A stretch of DNA of 24,608 nt, from the NCBI GenBank assembly GCA_041910015.1, contig JAYRRR010000038.1, positions 1 to 24,608 of the forward strand, in the 5' to 3' direction. The stretch is from RPQJ01 sp041910015 (GTDB lineage: Bacteria > Pseudomonadota > Gammaproteobacteria > Steroidobacterales > Steroidobacteraceae). The position numbers and the translations under genes were made by a program. This document shows, one piece after another, positions 1-5,864 of the stretch (its first letter is position 1; each line of letters opens with the position of its first letter). The notes under the pieces were generated by a model, which was not told the origin of the DNA, searched no databases, and worked only from the letters and a program-made list of their open reading frames with translations.

Positions 1-299
1 ACGGCCAGGCGCAGCCCGAATGCGTGCAGGATCGCCGCGAGCGTGTCGAGTCGCGGATTGCCCTTGTCGGAAAGCGTGCGGTACAGCGTCTCGCGGCTCA
101 GGCCCGTGCGCGTGGCGAGCACTGCCATGCCGCCGACGGCTTCCGCCACGGTTCGCAGCGCGACCGGCACGACGTGCGCGTCCCCATCGGCCAGCATGGC
201 TTCCAGGTACGTGGCAATCTCGACCTCGCTACGTAGATGGTCGCTTGCGCGAAACGGCGCGCTTGCCGGTGCGCTCTTGGTAGTCCTGCCAGTAGCCAT
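1..299 (-). CDS. HigA-like addiction-module antitoxin, partial at window edge
   Basis: About 99 codons are visible from an ATG at 299; the end is cut off by the left edge, but families of this kind are usually about 100 residues, so little is missing. The first half contains a segment with IATYLEAMLADGD, matching the linker region of putative addiction-module antidote proteins. The second half is a helix-turn-helix: an LATRTGLSRETLYRTLS core followed by GNPRLDTLAAILHAFGLRL. The antitoxin should bind and neutralise the toxin encoded just upstream and repress the shared promoter. Its start lies inside the toxin gene (71-base overlap), so the two are translationally linked, toxin first. Family assignment is by sequence resemblance and has not been searched. 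Confidence 0.8.
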   Translation of the reverse strand, partial: MATGRTTKSAPASAPFRASDHLRSEVEIATYLEAMLADGDAHVVPVALRTVAEAVGGMAVLATRTGLSRETLYRTLSDKGNPRLDTLAAILHAFGLRLA

Positions 300-591
300 G
301 TGCCGCCTCGATGTCACGTTGCTGAGTCCGCTTGTCGCCACCGCAAAGCAGCAGCACAAGCGTATTCCCGTCCTGCGCGCAGTAGACCCGATACCCCGGT
401 CCGCAATCGACGCGCAGCTCGTATACGCCCTTACCGACCGCCTTCCAGTCGCCACGCAGGCCCGACTGCATCCGGTCAACGCGGGCCACGATTCGCGCCC
501 GCGCTTGCCCGTCGCGAAGCCGGCTAAGCCACTCGCCGAAGGGCTCCCGCCCGTCCGACGTTCGGTATTGGCGGACTTCAATGAACGGCAT
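229..591 (-). CDS. RelE/HigB-family addiction-module toxin
   Basis: This 120-residue protein resembles the HigB-like 'addiction module killer protein' group of the RelE/ParE fold. Supporting features are the opening with an REPFGEWLSRL segment, a basic middle with RARIVARVDRM, the YELRVDCGPGYRVYC strand pair, the LLLCGGDKRTQQRDI segment and a terminal helix around AAHGYWQDY. Such toxins are normally ribosome-dependent mRNA endonucleases; activity here is inferred. It ends in about a dozen extra residues rich in Arg/Lys that overlap the antitoxin start. The toxin-before-antitoxin order is typical of HigBA. No strong ribosome binding site is seen before the ATG. It lies behind the integrase and probably stabilises the element. 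Confidence 0.85.
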   Translation of the reverse strand: MPFIEVRQYRTSDGREPFGEWLSRLRDGQARARIVARVDRMQSGLRGDWKAVGKGVYELRVDCGPGYRVYCAQDGNTLVLLLCGGDKRTQQRDIEAAHGYWQDYQERTGKRAVSRKRPST

Positions 592-638
592 TGTAGCTTA
601 TCGGCTACTGCCGGGAAAGTGATTGGCCGCCCATTCCG

Positions 639-770
639 TCAACTTCGGTCATCGTCGCCCGCCAAGCGCGACCCATCGCCGCCATGAATCACACCGTCAC
701 GCGCCGCGCACACCGCCTCCGCCATCTCGCGCTCGAATGTCCGCCGCGCCGTCTGTTTGCTCTGCGCCAT
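639..770 (-). CDS. Small hypothetical protein between integrase and toxin
   Basis: This is a 43-codon frame beginning with ATG at 770, only two bases after the integrase stop codon. A good ribosome binding site (AGAGGGG, about six bases before the ATG) lies inside the last integrase codons, which favours coupled translation. The product begins MAQSKQTARRTFEREMAEAV and is charged and helical in its first half, then ends in an acidic, glycine-rich tail (GDGSRLAGDDDRS). I recognise no family. It could be a small element-encoded regulator or the remnant of a longer gene. The evidence for translation is the start context, not homology. Confidence 0.45.
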   Translation of the reverse strand: MAQSKQTARRTFEREMAEAVCAARDGVIHGGDGSRLAGDDDRS

Positions 771-772
771 GG

Positions 773-2050
773 TCAACCCCTCTTTGTTTTCGTCTTGATG
801 TTCACGACCTTCGCACCGCTCGCGAGCCCGTCCAGGTAGTCCGCCCATTCCTGCATCATGCGGCGACGCTCGGGCAGGTGTTCCGCGTAGTTGTAGCGGG
901 CGCGGATCGCGTTCGCATCGGCATGGGCTAGCTGGCGTTCGATCCACTCCGACCGATAGCCGCGTTCGTGCAGCAGCGTGGACGCCATGTGCCGGAAGCC
1001 GTGCCCGGTCATTTCGTCCTGGGCATAGCCCATGCCGCGCAGCGCCGCATTAATGGTGTTCTCGCTCATGCACTTCGCCTTGCTGCGGATCGACGGAAAG
1101 ACGAAGCCGTCCGGCCCCGTGACTTTGTGCAGCTCGCGCAGCACGGCAACCGCTTGCGACGACAGCGGGACGAGATGCTGCCGCCGCATCTTCATACGCT
1201 CGGCAGGGATGCGCCATTGCGGCTCCGGGTGCTGCGGCTTCTTGCCCTTCGGCGGGTCCGCCAGGTCGAACGCGAATTCGTCCCACCGGGCCGCGCGCAA
1301 TTCGCCGGGGCGAACAAACGTCAGCGCGGCGAGTTCCAGCGCGCAGCGGGTCACGGTCGTCCCGTCATAGCCCCGGATCGCGCGCAGCAGCGCGCCCGCC
1401 TTCTTGGGCTCCGTGATCGCCGCGAAGTGATTGTTCGGCACCGGGGCCAGCGCGCCTTTCAGCGCGGCCGACGGGTCGGTATCGACGCGATGCGTCAGCA
1501 CCGCATAGCGCATGATCGCGGACAGGCTGCGCCGGACCCGGTGCGCCGTCTCGGCCCGGCCCTTCGCCTCGATCTTCTGGAGAACGTCCAGCAGGTCGCG
1601 GGAAGTCAGCTCGGCAATCGGCCGTTCGCCAATGGTGGGGAATACGTGCAGCACCAACTGCCGCAGTTCCTTGTCGGCGTAGTCGGCGCTCCAGGTCGGG
1701 GTCTGCTTCGCGTGCCACTCGCGCGCGATCAGCTCAAAGGCCCCTTCGGCCCGGTCGATGCGCGCCGCCTTCTCCGCCTTTCGCGCCGCGCCCGGGTCGA
1801 TGCCGTCGCGCAACTGGCGCTTGATGGCGTCCAGTTGTTCCCGTGCTTCCTTCGCGCCGACGTGGCCCGGCTGCCCTGGGCGATACACACCGACGGACAC
1901 CAGCTTCTCCCTGCCCGCGTAGCGGTACTTGACGCGCCACCAGCGCGAGCCGTCGGGGTTGATGAGCAAGTACAGCCCCCCGCCGTCAAAGAGCTTGTAG
2001 GGCTTCTCCGTGGCTTTGGCGGCCAGAATTGCTGCATCCGTGAGAGCCAT
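773..2050 (-). CDS. P4-type tyrosine integrase
   Basis: This is a 425-residue site-specific recombinase. The N-terminal part (about 1-90, with KLFDGGGLYLLINPDGSRWW) is the arm-type DNA-binding domain found in P4-like and prophage integrases. A SAM-like core-binding domain follows (about 100-190). The catalytic domain shows Arg247 in VRPGELR, His350 and Arg353 in HGFRHMAST, His376 in QLAHAD and the likely nucleophile Tyr386 in RARYNYAEH, ending with the family's RRRMMQEWADYLD tail. All key residues are present, so it should be active. It sits 222 bases downstream of tRNA-Cys. No ribosome binding site is apparent before the ATG (the bases there are C-rich), which suggests low expression. Confidence 0.95.
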   Translation of the reverse strand: MALTDAAILAAKATEKPYKLFDGGGLYLLINPDGSRWWRVKYRYAGREKLVSVGVYRPGQPGHVGAKEAREQLDAIKRQLRDGIDPGAARKAEKAARIDRAEGAFELIAREWHAKQTPTWSADYADKELRQLVLHVFPTIGERPIAELTSRDLLDVLQKIEAKGRAETAHRVRRSLSAIMRYAVLTHRVDTDPSAALKGALAPVPNNHFAAITEPKKAGALLRAIRGYDGTTVTRCALELAALTFVRPGELRAARWDEFAFDLADPPKGKKPQHPEPQWRIPAERMKMRRQHLVPLSSQAVAVLRELHKVTGPDGFVFPSIRSKAKCMSENTINAALRGMGYAQDEMTGHGFRHMASTLLHERGYRSEWIERQLAHADANAIRARYNYAEHLPERRRMMQEWADYLDGLASGAKVVNIKTKTKRG

Positions 2051-2053
2051 GGC

Positions 2054-2111
2054 GGGGGTAGCCTTTCGCGGGGTAAGGGACTTATCCCCTACGTTACCCC
2101 CACCTACCCCC
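2054..2111. promoter_or_regulatory. Cluster of TACCCC boxes and hairpin upstream of integrase
   Basis: Just upstream of the integrase start are two direct copies of YTACCCCC (2094-2101 and 2104-2111), spaced exactly ten bases apart, and two inverted copies (GGGGGTA at 2054-2060, GGGGTAA at 2070-2076). Bases 2070-2089 can also fold into an 8-bp stem with one bulge and a GGA loop. The position suits integrase arm-type sites, an excisionase site or an operator controlling int. This is inference from repeat pattern and location. Confidence 0.4.
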
Positions 2112-2179
2112 GGCTGCTAGTGGCTCGCTTCGGAAGCCGCCGGACGCAAAATCGGGCGGATTGCGGACCTCGCAGGCAC

Positions 2180-2204
2180 AAAAAACCCCGCAATTACGCG
2201 GTGT
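2180..2204 (-). terminator. Rho-independent terminator-like hairpin
   Basis: Read on the minus strand, a stem of about seven pairs with one mismatch (ACACCGC against GCGGGGT, short loop) is followed directly by six T residues. It lies between tRNA-Cys and the integrase, both on this strand. It would end the uvrC-pgsA-tRNA transcript before it reaches the integrated element, separating host from element transcription. Confidence 0.6.
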
Positions 2205-2272
2205 TACGAGCGTTCTTCGGCCATGCTCGGACGGTGCCGGACGAGTGGCTGAGGGGGTCGAAAAAGTAACTT

Positions 2273-2346
2273 TGGAGGCTAGGGTCGGAATCGAACCGGC
2301 GTACACGGCTTTGCAGGCCGCTGCATGACCACTCTGCCACCTAGCC
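2273..2346 (-). tRNA. tRNA-Cys (GCA)
   Basis: The cloverleaf can be written out: acceptor GGCTAGG pairs with CCTAGCC, the discriminator is T and CCA is encoded. The anticodon arm carries GCA in CTGCAAA, and the T arm has GGTTCGATTCC. The gene is intact despite the neighbouring integration, as expected when an element restores the tRNA 3' end. It is the second tRNA of the pgsA-linked pair; in E. coli the equivalent cluster (glyW-cysT-leuZ) continues with tRNA-Leu, which is absent here because the integrase region follows instead. Confidence 0.96.
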
Positions 2347-2378
2347 GCGATGGCGTTGCGCCCGCCAGAAAAACATAA

Positions 2379-2396
2379 CCCCGGGAGGGCCCGGGG
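2379..2396 (-). other. Hairpin in the tRNA-Gly/tRNA-Cys spacer
   Basis: A perfect 7-bp inverted repeat (CCCCGGG, four-base loop, CCCGGGG) occupies the spacer between the two tRNA genes. On the minus strand it is followed by an interrupted T-rich stretch (TTATGTTTTT). It may protect or punctuate the tRNA-Gly 3' end during processing, or act as a weak terminator. Confidence 0.4.
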
Positions 2397-2406
2397 TCAG
2401 GAAAAC

Positions 2407-2482
<76 letters not shown>

Positions 2483-2489
2483 TTGGGCC

Positions 2490-2510
2490 CCACGAGAGGC
2501 GCCCTCGTGG
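2490..2510 (-). other. Hairpin between pgsA and tRNA-Gly
   Basis: A perfect 7-bp stem (CCACGAG / CTCGTGG) with a seven-base loop sits eight bases upstream of the tRNA-Gly 5' end. No T tract follows. A processing or punctuation role between the mRNA and tRNA parts of the transcript is plausible but not shown. Confidence 0.35.
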
Positions 2511-2542
2511 AACGCGAATTTTCGCGGCCGGCCTGCCGACTG

Positions 2543-3166
2543 TCAACCCCGACCCGGTTCCTGCCCGCTACCAGCGCTGCTGCCCGCAGCGTCCTGGTGG
2601 GCCGGCTCGCGGCGCAATTCTGGCCAGGCCGCGCGCAAGTAGGAGACCATCGACCACAAAGTGAGCACGGCGGCCACGACGAGCAGCACGACGCCCATGT
2701 CGTAGATCGGCAGGCCGAGCAGGTCGACCCGGTAGACCATCAGGCTCAGGCCGGTCATCTGCAGGATGGTCTTCCACTTGCCGAGCGACGACACGGCCAC
2801 GGTCGCGCGAGCGCCGACGTGCGACATCCATTCGCGCAGCGCAGACACCGTGATCTCGCGGCCGACGATCACCATCGCGCAGACGACGACGAGCGGCCGC
2901 GGGTCGTGCGCGACGAGCAGCACCAGCGCCGTCGCGACCATGAGCTTGTCGGCCACGGGATCGAGGAACGCGCCGAGCGGTGTCGTCACGCCCAGCCGCC
3001 GTGCGAGGTAGCCGTCGATCCAGTCGGTCACGGCCGCCAGAATGAACACGAGCGCCGCCAGCGGCGCGGCCCACGGATTCGAGGTCCAGTAGAACAATGC
3101 GACGACGAGCGGCACGGCGAGGATGCGGCCGACCGTCAGCACGTTGGGCAGCGACTGCAGGTTCAC
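2543..3166 (-). CDS. pgsA: CDP-diacylglycerol-glycerol-3-phosphate 3-phosphatidyltransferase
   Basis: PgsA makes phosphatidylglycerol phosphate from CDP-diacylglycerol and glycerol-3-phosphate in the inner membrane, the committed step to phosphatidylglycerol and cardiolipin. The 207-residue protein carries the complete CDP-alcohol phosphotransferase signature: D48 and D51-G52 (DWIDG), A55-R56, G65, D69 and D73 with correct spacing. Several hydrophobic membrane segments are visible (about 8-27, 32-47, 75-100, 150-175). The start is a GTG at 3166, 15 bases after the uvrC stop. The last 25 or so residues form a hydrophilic Ser/Gly-rich tail. The uvrC-pgsA-tRNA-Gly-tRNA-Cys order is conserved in gammaproteobacteria and supports the name. 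Confidence 0.95.
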   Translation of the reverse strand: MNLQSLPNVLTVGRILAVPLVVALFYWTSNPWAAPLAALVFILAAVTDWIDGYLARRLGVTTPLGAFLDPVADKLMVATALVLLVAHDPRPLVVVCAMVIVGREITVSALREWMSHVGARATVAVSSLGKWKTILQMTGLSLMVYRVDLLGLPIYDMGVVLLVVAAVLTLWSMVSYLRAAWPELRREPAHQDAAGSSAGSGQEPGRG

Positions 3167-3181
3167 GGCGCGCGCTTCTGC

Positions 3182-5023
3182 TCAGGGTCCGGGGTTCATG
3201 CGTTCGTAGATTTCTTCCGCCAGTTGCCGGCTGATGCCGTGCACCCTGGCCAGGTCCGCGACCGACGCCTGGCGGATCCCCTGCAATCCACCAAACGCCT
3301 TCAGGAGCTCCCTGCGCCGCTTGGGCCCGAGCCCGGGGATCTCTTCGAGCCAGGACTCACGCCGGCTGCGGTCGCGCGATTGCCGGTGCCCGGTGATCGC
3401 GAAGCGGTGCGCCTCGTCGCGCACGCGCTGGAAGAGCCGCAGCGCGGGTGAATCCTCGGGCAGTATAAGCGGCACCTCCTGCCCGGGAAAGAACAGACGC
3501 TCCTGCCCCACCCTGCGGTCGGCACCCTTGGCCACGCTCACGACGGCGAGATCGGTGATGCCGAGCCGGGCGAGTGCGGACATCGCCGCGTGCAACTGGC
3601 CCGGGCCGCCGTCGATCATCAGCAGATCGGGCATCGGTGCCTCGCCACGCAGCACCCGCGCGAAGCGCCGCTCGACAGCCTGCTCGATGCCGGCGTAGTC
3701 GTCGCCCGGCACGAGGTCGCGCAGGTTGAAGCGCCGGTAGTCGCTCTTCACCGGCCCTTCGGGCCCGAACACGACACACGAGGCCATGGCCGCCTCGCCC
3801 ATCGAGTGGCTCACGTCGAAGCACTCGATGCGTTGCGGCGTCCGGCTGAGGGCAAGCTCGCGTCCGACCGCCTCGAGCTGATCGGCGATCGTCGCACACG
3901 TCGAGGCGCGCATGCGCAGGCCGAGCGCGGCGTTGTTGCGCGCCATCTCGAGCCAGCGCGCGCGCGTGCCGCGCACCTTGCTGCGCACACGCACCGCGTG
4001 CCCGGCCTTCAGTGCCAGCGCCTGTCCCAGTGCCTCGGCGCCCTCGATCGGCCGCGACACGAGGATTTCTGCCGGGGCCGGCCGCGCGAAGTAGTACTGC
4101 GACAGGAACCCGGCGAGCATCTCGGCCTCGTCGCCGAGCCCGCCCTTCGGGAAGTAGTTCGAGCTGCCGAGATTGCGGCCGCCGCGGACGAACACGACGG
4201 CGACGCAGGTCTCGCCGCCTTCGCAGGCGATGCCGACGGCGTCGATGTCCTGGCCGGCGACGCGCGTGATCACCTGTGTCGCCTGGATCTGCCTGAGCAT
4301 CTGGATCTGGTCGCGCAGGCGCGCCGCCTGCTCGAACTCGAGCTTCGCCGAGGCTTCGTCCATGCGCCGCGCCAGGTCGTCGACGACTTCGTCGTTGCGC
4401 CCGTCGAGCACCTTGGTGGCGTCGGCGACGTCCTGTGCGTACCGCTCCGGCGTGATGAGGCCCACGCAGGGTGCGGTGCAGCGATCAATCTGGTACTGCA
4501 GACAGGGACGCGAGCGGTTGGCGAAAAACGAGTCCTCGCAGGGCCGCAACCGGAACAGCTTCTGCAGCAGCAGCAGCGTCTCGCGCGTGGCGACGGTGCT
4601 CGGGTACGGCCCGAAGAAGCGGCCGGGGAGCTTGCGCGCGCCACGGTAGAACGCGATGCGCGGGTACTCGTGGCCCGAGACGTGGATGAACGGAAAGCTC
4701 TTGTCGTCCTTGAGCAGGATGTTGTAGCGCGGCTTGTGCTGCTTGATCAGGTTGTATTCGAGCAGCAGCGCTTCCGTTTCCGACGCGGTCACCGTCACCT
4801 CGACGCTCGCCACCTGCGCGAGCAGCGCGAGCGTCTTGTCCGAGTGCGCACGGCCGCGGAAATAGCTCGTCACGCGGTTCTTCAGGTGACGCGCCTTGCC
4901 GACGTAGAGGATCGCACCCGCCGCGTCGTGCATGCGGTAGATGCCCGGCTTGGCTGGCAGCGACTTCAGGAACGCCGGCAGGTCGAAGGCCGGCGGCGCA
5001 CCCGCGGTGGCCTCAGACGTCAT
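3182..5023 (-). CDS. uvrC: UvrABC system protein C (excinuclease subunit)
   Basis: UvrC cuts on both sides of a DNA lesion in nucleotide excision repair, after recruitment by UvrB. The 613-residue length matches E. coli UvrC (610). Visible parts in order: the GIY-YIG nuclease domain for the 3' cut (KPGIYRM at about 25, LYVGKA at about 39-44); the Cys-rich stretch; the UVR helix pair that binds UvrB (LEFEQAARLRDQIQ, about 215-235); the RNase H-like 5' nuclease domain (IECFDVSHSMGE, then MIDGGPGQL); and a C-terminal helix-hairpin-helix (GLGPKRRRELLKAFGG). The ATG at 5023 overlaps the stop of the upstream glycosylase gene (ATGA), implying coupled translation. An in-frame extension further upstream is an artefact of the overlap. 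Confidence 0.97.
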   Translation of the reverse strand: MTSEATAGAPPAFDLPAFLKSLPAKPGIYRMHDAAGAILYVGKARHLKNRVTSYFRGRAHSDKTLALLAQVASVEVTVTASETEALLLEYNLIKQHKPRYNILLKDDKSFPFIHVSGHEYPRIAFYRGARKLPGRFFGPYPSTVATRETLLLLQKLFRLRPCEDSFFANRSRPCLQYQIDRCTAPCVGLITPERYAQDVADATKVLDGRNDEVVDDLARRMDEASAKLEFEQAARLRDQIQMLRQIQATQVITRVAGQDIDAVGIACEGGETCVAVVFVRGGRNLGSSNYFPKGGLGDEAEMLAGFLSQYYFARPAPAEILVSRPIEGAEALGQALALKAGHAVRVRSKVRGTRARWLEMARNNAALGLRMRASTCATIADQLEAVGRELALSRTPQRIECFDVSHSMGEAAMASCVVFGPEGPVKSDYRRFNLRDLVPGDDYAGIEQAVERRFARVLRGEAPMPDLLMIDGGPGQLHAAMSALARLGITDLAVVSVAKGADRRVGQERLFFPGQEVPLILPEDSPALRLFQRVRDEAHRFAITGHRQSRDRSRRESWLEEIPGLGPKRRRELLKAFGGLQGIRQASVADLARVHGISRQLAEEIYERMNPGP

Positions 5024-5694
5024 GGCCTGCGCCTTCCCGGGGGAACGGGCGGACGCGAAATCCCCGCCATCGCCGCGGCCCGGCCGACGACCTCGCGGAA
5101 CATCTCCGCGGTGAGCCGGCGCGTGTTCGTGTTGTAGCGGCTGCAATGGTAGGAGTCGATCATGCGCAGCCCGCGCGGCAGTTCGTGCTCGGTGCCGTGC
5201 GCGAACCGGAATGCCGACGGCGGCAGCCCCAGCGCCCGCACGGCGGCGCCGTGCGCGATCGCCCCGAGCGCGAGCAGCACCGTGCCGTCGGCGACGGTGG
5301 CGAGTTCCGCGGCCAGGTAGCGGTTGCAGGTCGCGATTTCCACCGGCAGCGGCTTGTTCTGCGGCGGCACGCACTTGACCGAGTTGCTGATGCGGCAGTC
5401 GAGCAGACGTAAACCGTCGTCGGCCGATACCGAGACCGACCCGGTCGAGAGGCCGAAGGCGTACAGCGTCTCGTACAGCAGGATGCCGGCGTAATCGCCC
5501 GTGAATGGCCGGCCGGTGGCGTTGGCGCCGTGGAAGCCGGGCGCGAGCCCGACGAGCAGCAGTCGCGCGTGCGGATCGCCGAAAGGCGGCACCGGGGCGC
5601 AGAAGTAGTCGGGGTAGTCGCGCCTGCCCTGGGCCAGGAACGCCGCGAGCCGCGGGCAGAGCGTGCAGTCGGGATCGTAGACCGGCGATTTCAT
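5020..5694 (-). CDS. Uracil-DNA glycosylase, family 5-like (UdgB type)
   Basis: This enzyme probably excises uracil and other deaminated bases from DNA, starting base excision repair. The 224-residue protein has the family's first motif as GLAPGFHGANATGRPFTGD (about 49-67) and a second motif in SYHCSRYNTNTRRLT. Four cysteines, C10 and C13 (CxxC) plus C108 and C123 (14 residues apart), fit the iron-sulfur ligand pattern of family 4/5 glycosylases. The HGAN and TGRxFTGD elements point to family 5 over family 4. It overlaps uvrC by four bases, so a base-excision enzyme and a nucleotide-excision nuclease share a transcript. Exact substrate range is not visible in the sequence. Confidence 0.88.
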   Translation of the reverse strand: MKSPVYDPDCTLCPRLAAFLAQGRRDYPDYFCAPVPPFGDPHARLLLVGLAPGFHGANATGRPFTGDYAGILLYETLYAFGLSTGSVSVSADDGLRLLDCRISNSVKCVPPQNKPLPVEIATCNRYLAAELATVADGTVLLALGAIAHGAAVRALGLPPSAFRFAHGTEHELPRGLRMIDSYHCSRYNTNTRRLTAEMFREVVGRAAAMAGISRPPVPPGRRRP

Positions 5695-5742
5695 GGCCGC
5701 GGCAAGGATAACAAGCCCGGCCGTGAGGGAACCCCCGAAATG

Positions 5743-5778
5743 CCAGGGGCCAACCGACCGGAATCAGTTGGCCCCCGG
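5743..5778 (-). terminator. Strong hairpin downstream of aceA
   Basis: CCAGGGGCCAAC and GTTGGCCCCCGG form a 12-bp stem with one mismatch around a 12-base loop. It lies about 90 bases after the aceA stop and before the glycosylase gene on the same strand. No long T tract follows on the minus strand (only CATTTCGG), so it may be a factor-dependent terminator or an mRNA 3'-end stabiliser. Confidence 0.5.
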
Positions 5779-5854
5779 CCTTTCCCGCCGCCGGGAGGGG
5801 TGACAGAAACCTCCCCCGCGCCTCGCGCGGCCTCTCCCGCTCGCTGGGGAGAAG
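5779..5854. repeat. Two CCTCTCCC/GGGAGAGG-type palindromes behind aceA
   Basis: Two imperfect hairpins lie between the aceA stop and the stronger hairpin. One is 5779-5800 (CCTTTCCC, six-base loop, GGGAGGGG, with two G-U pairs). The other is 5831-5854 (CCTCTCCC, eight-base loop, GGGAGAAG, with one G-U pair). Their shared core resembles short intergenic palindromes that are repeated in many proteobacterial genomes; that they belong to such a family is inference. Confidence 0.4.
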
Positions 5855-5864
5855 CGCGGAGTCG

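Larger units (their letters stand above)
1..2290. mobile_element. End of an integrative element inserted at tRNA-Cys (partial)
   Basis: A P4-type tyrosine integrase lies next to the 3' end of a complete tRNA-Cys gene and is transcribed in the same direction. Its cargo includes a toxin-antitoxin pair. Elements of this integrase family typically insert into the 3' end of tRNA genes and restore the tRNA, leaving the integrase just inside one attachment site. The boundary near 2273-2290 is therefore inferred as the tRNA-proximal attachment site. The other end, which should carry a copy of the last bases of tRNA-Cys, lies to the left of the window. Whether the element is complete or a remnant cannot be judged here. 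Confidence 0.65.

Noticed and set aside
968..2269. 433-codon plus-strand frame over the integrase
   Set aside because: It is antisense to the integrase, which has all catalytic residues; no domain is recognisable in it.
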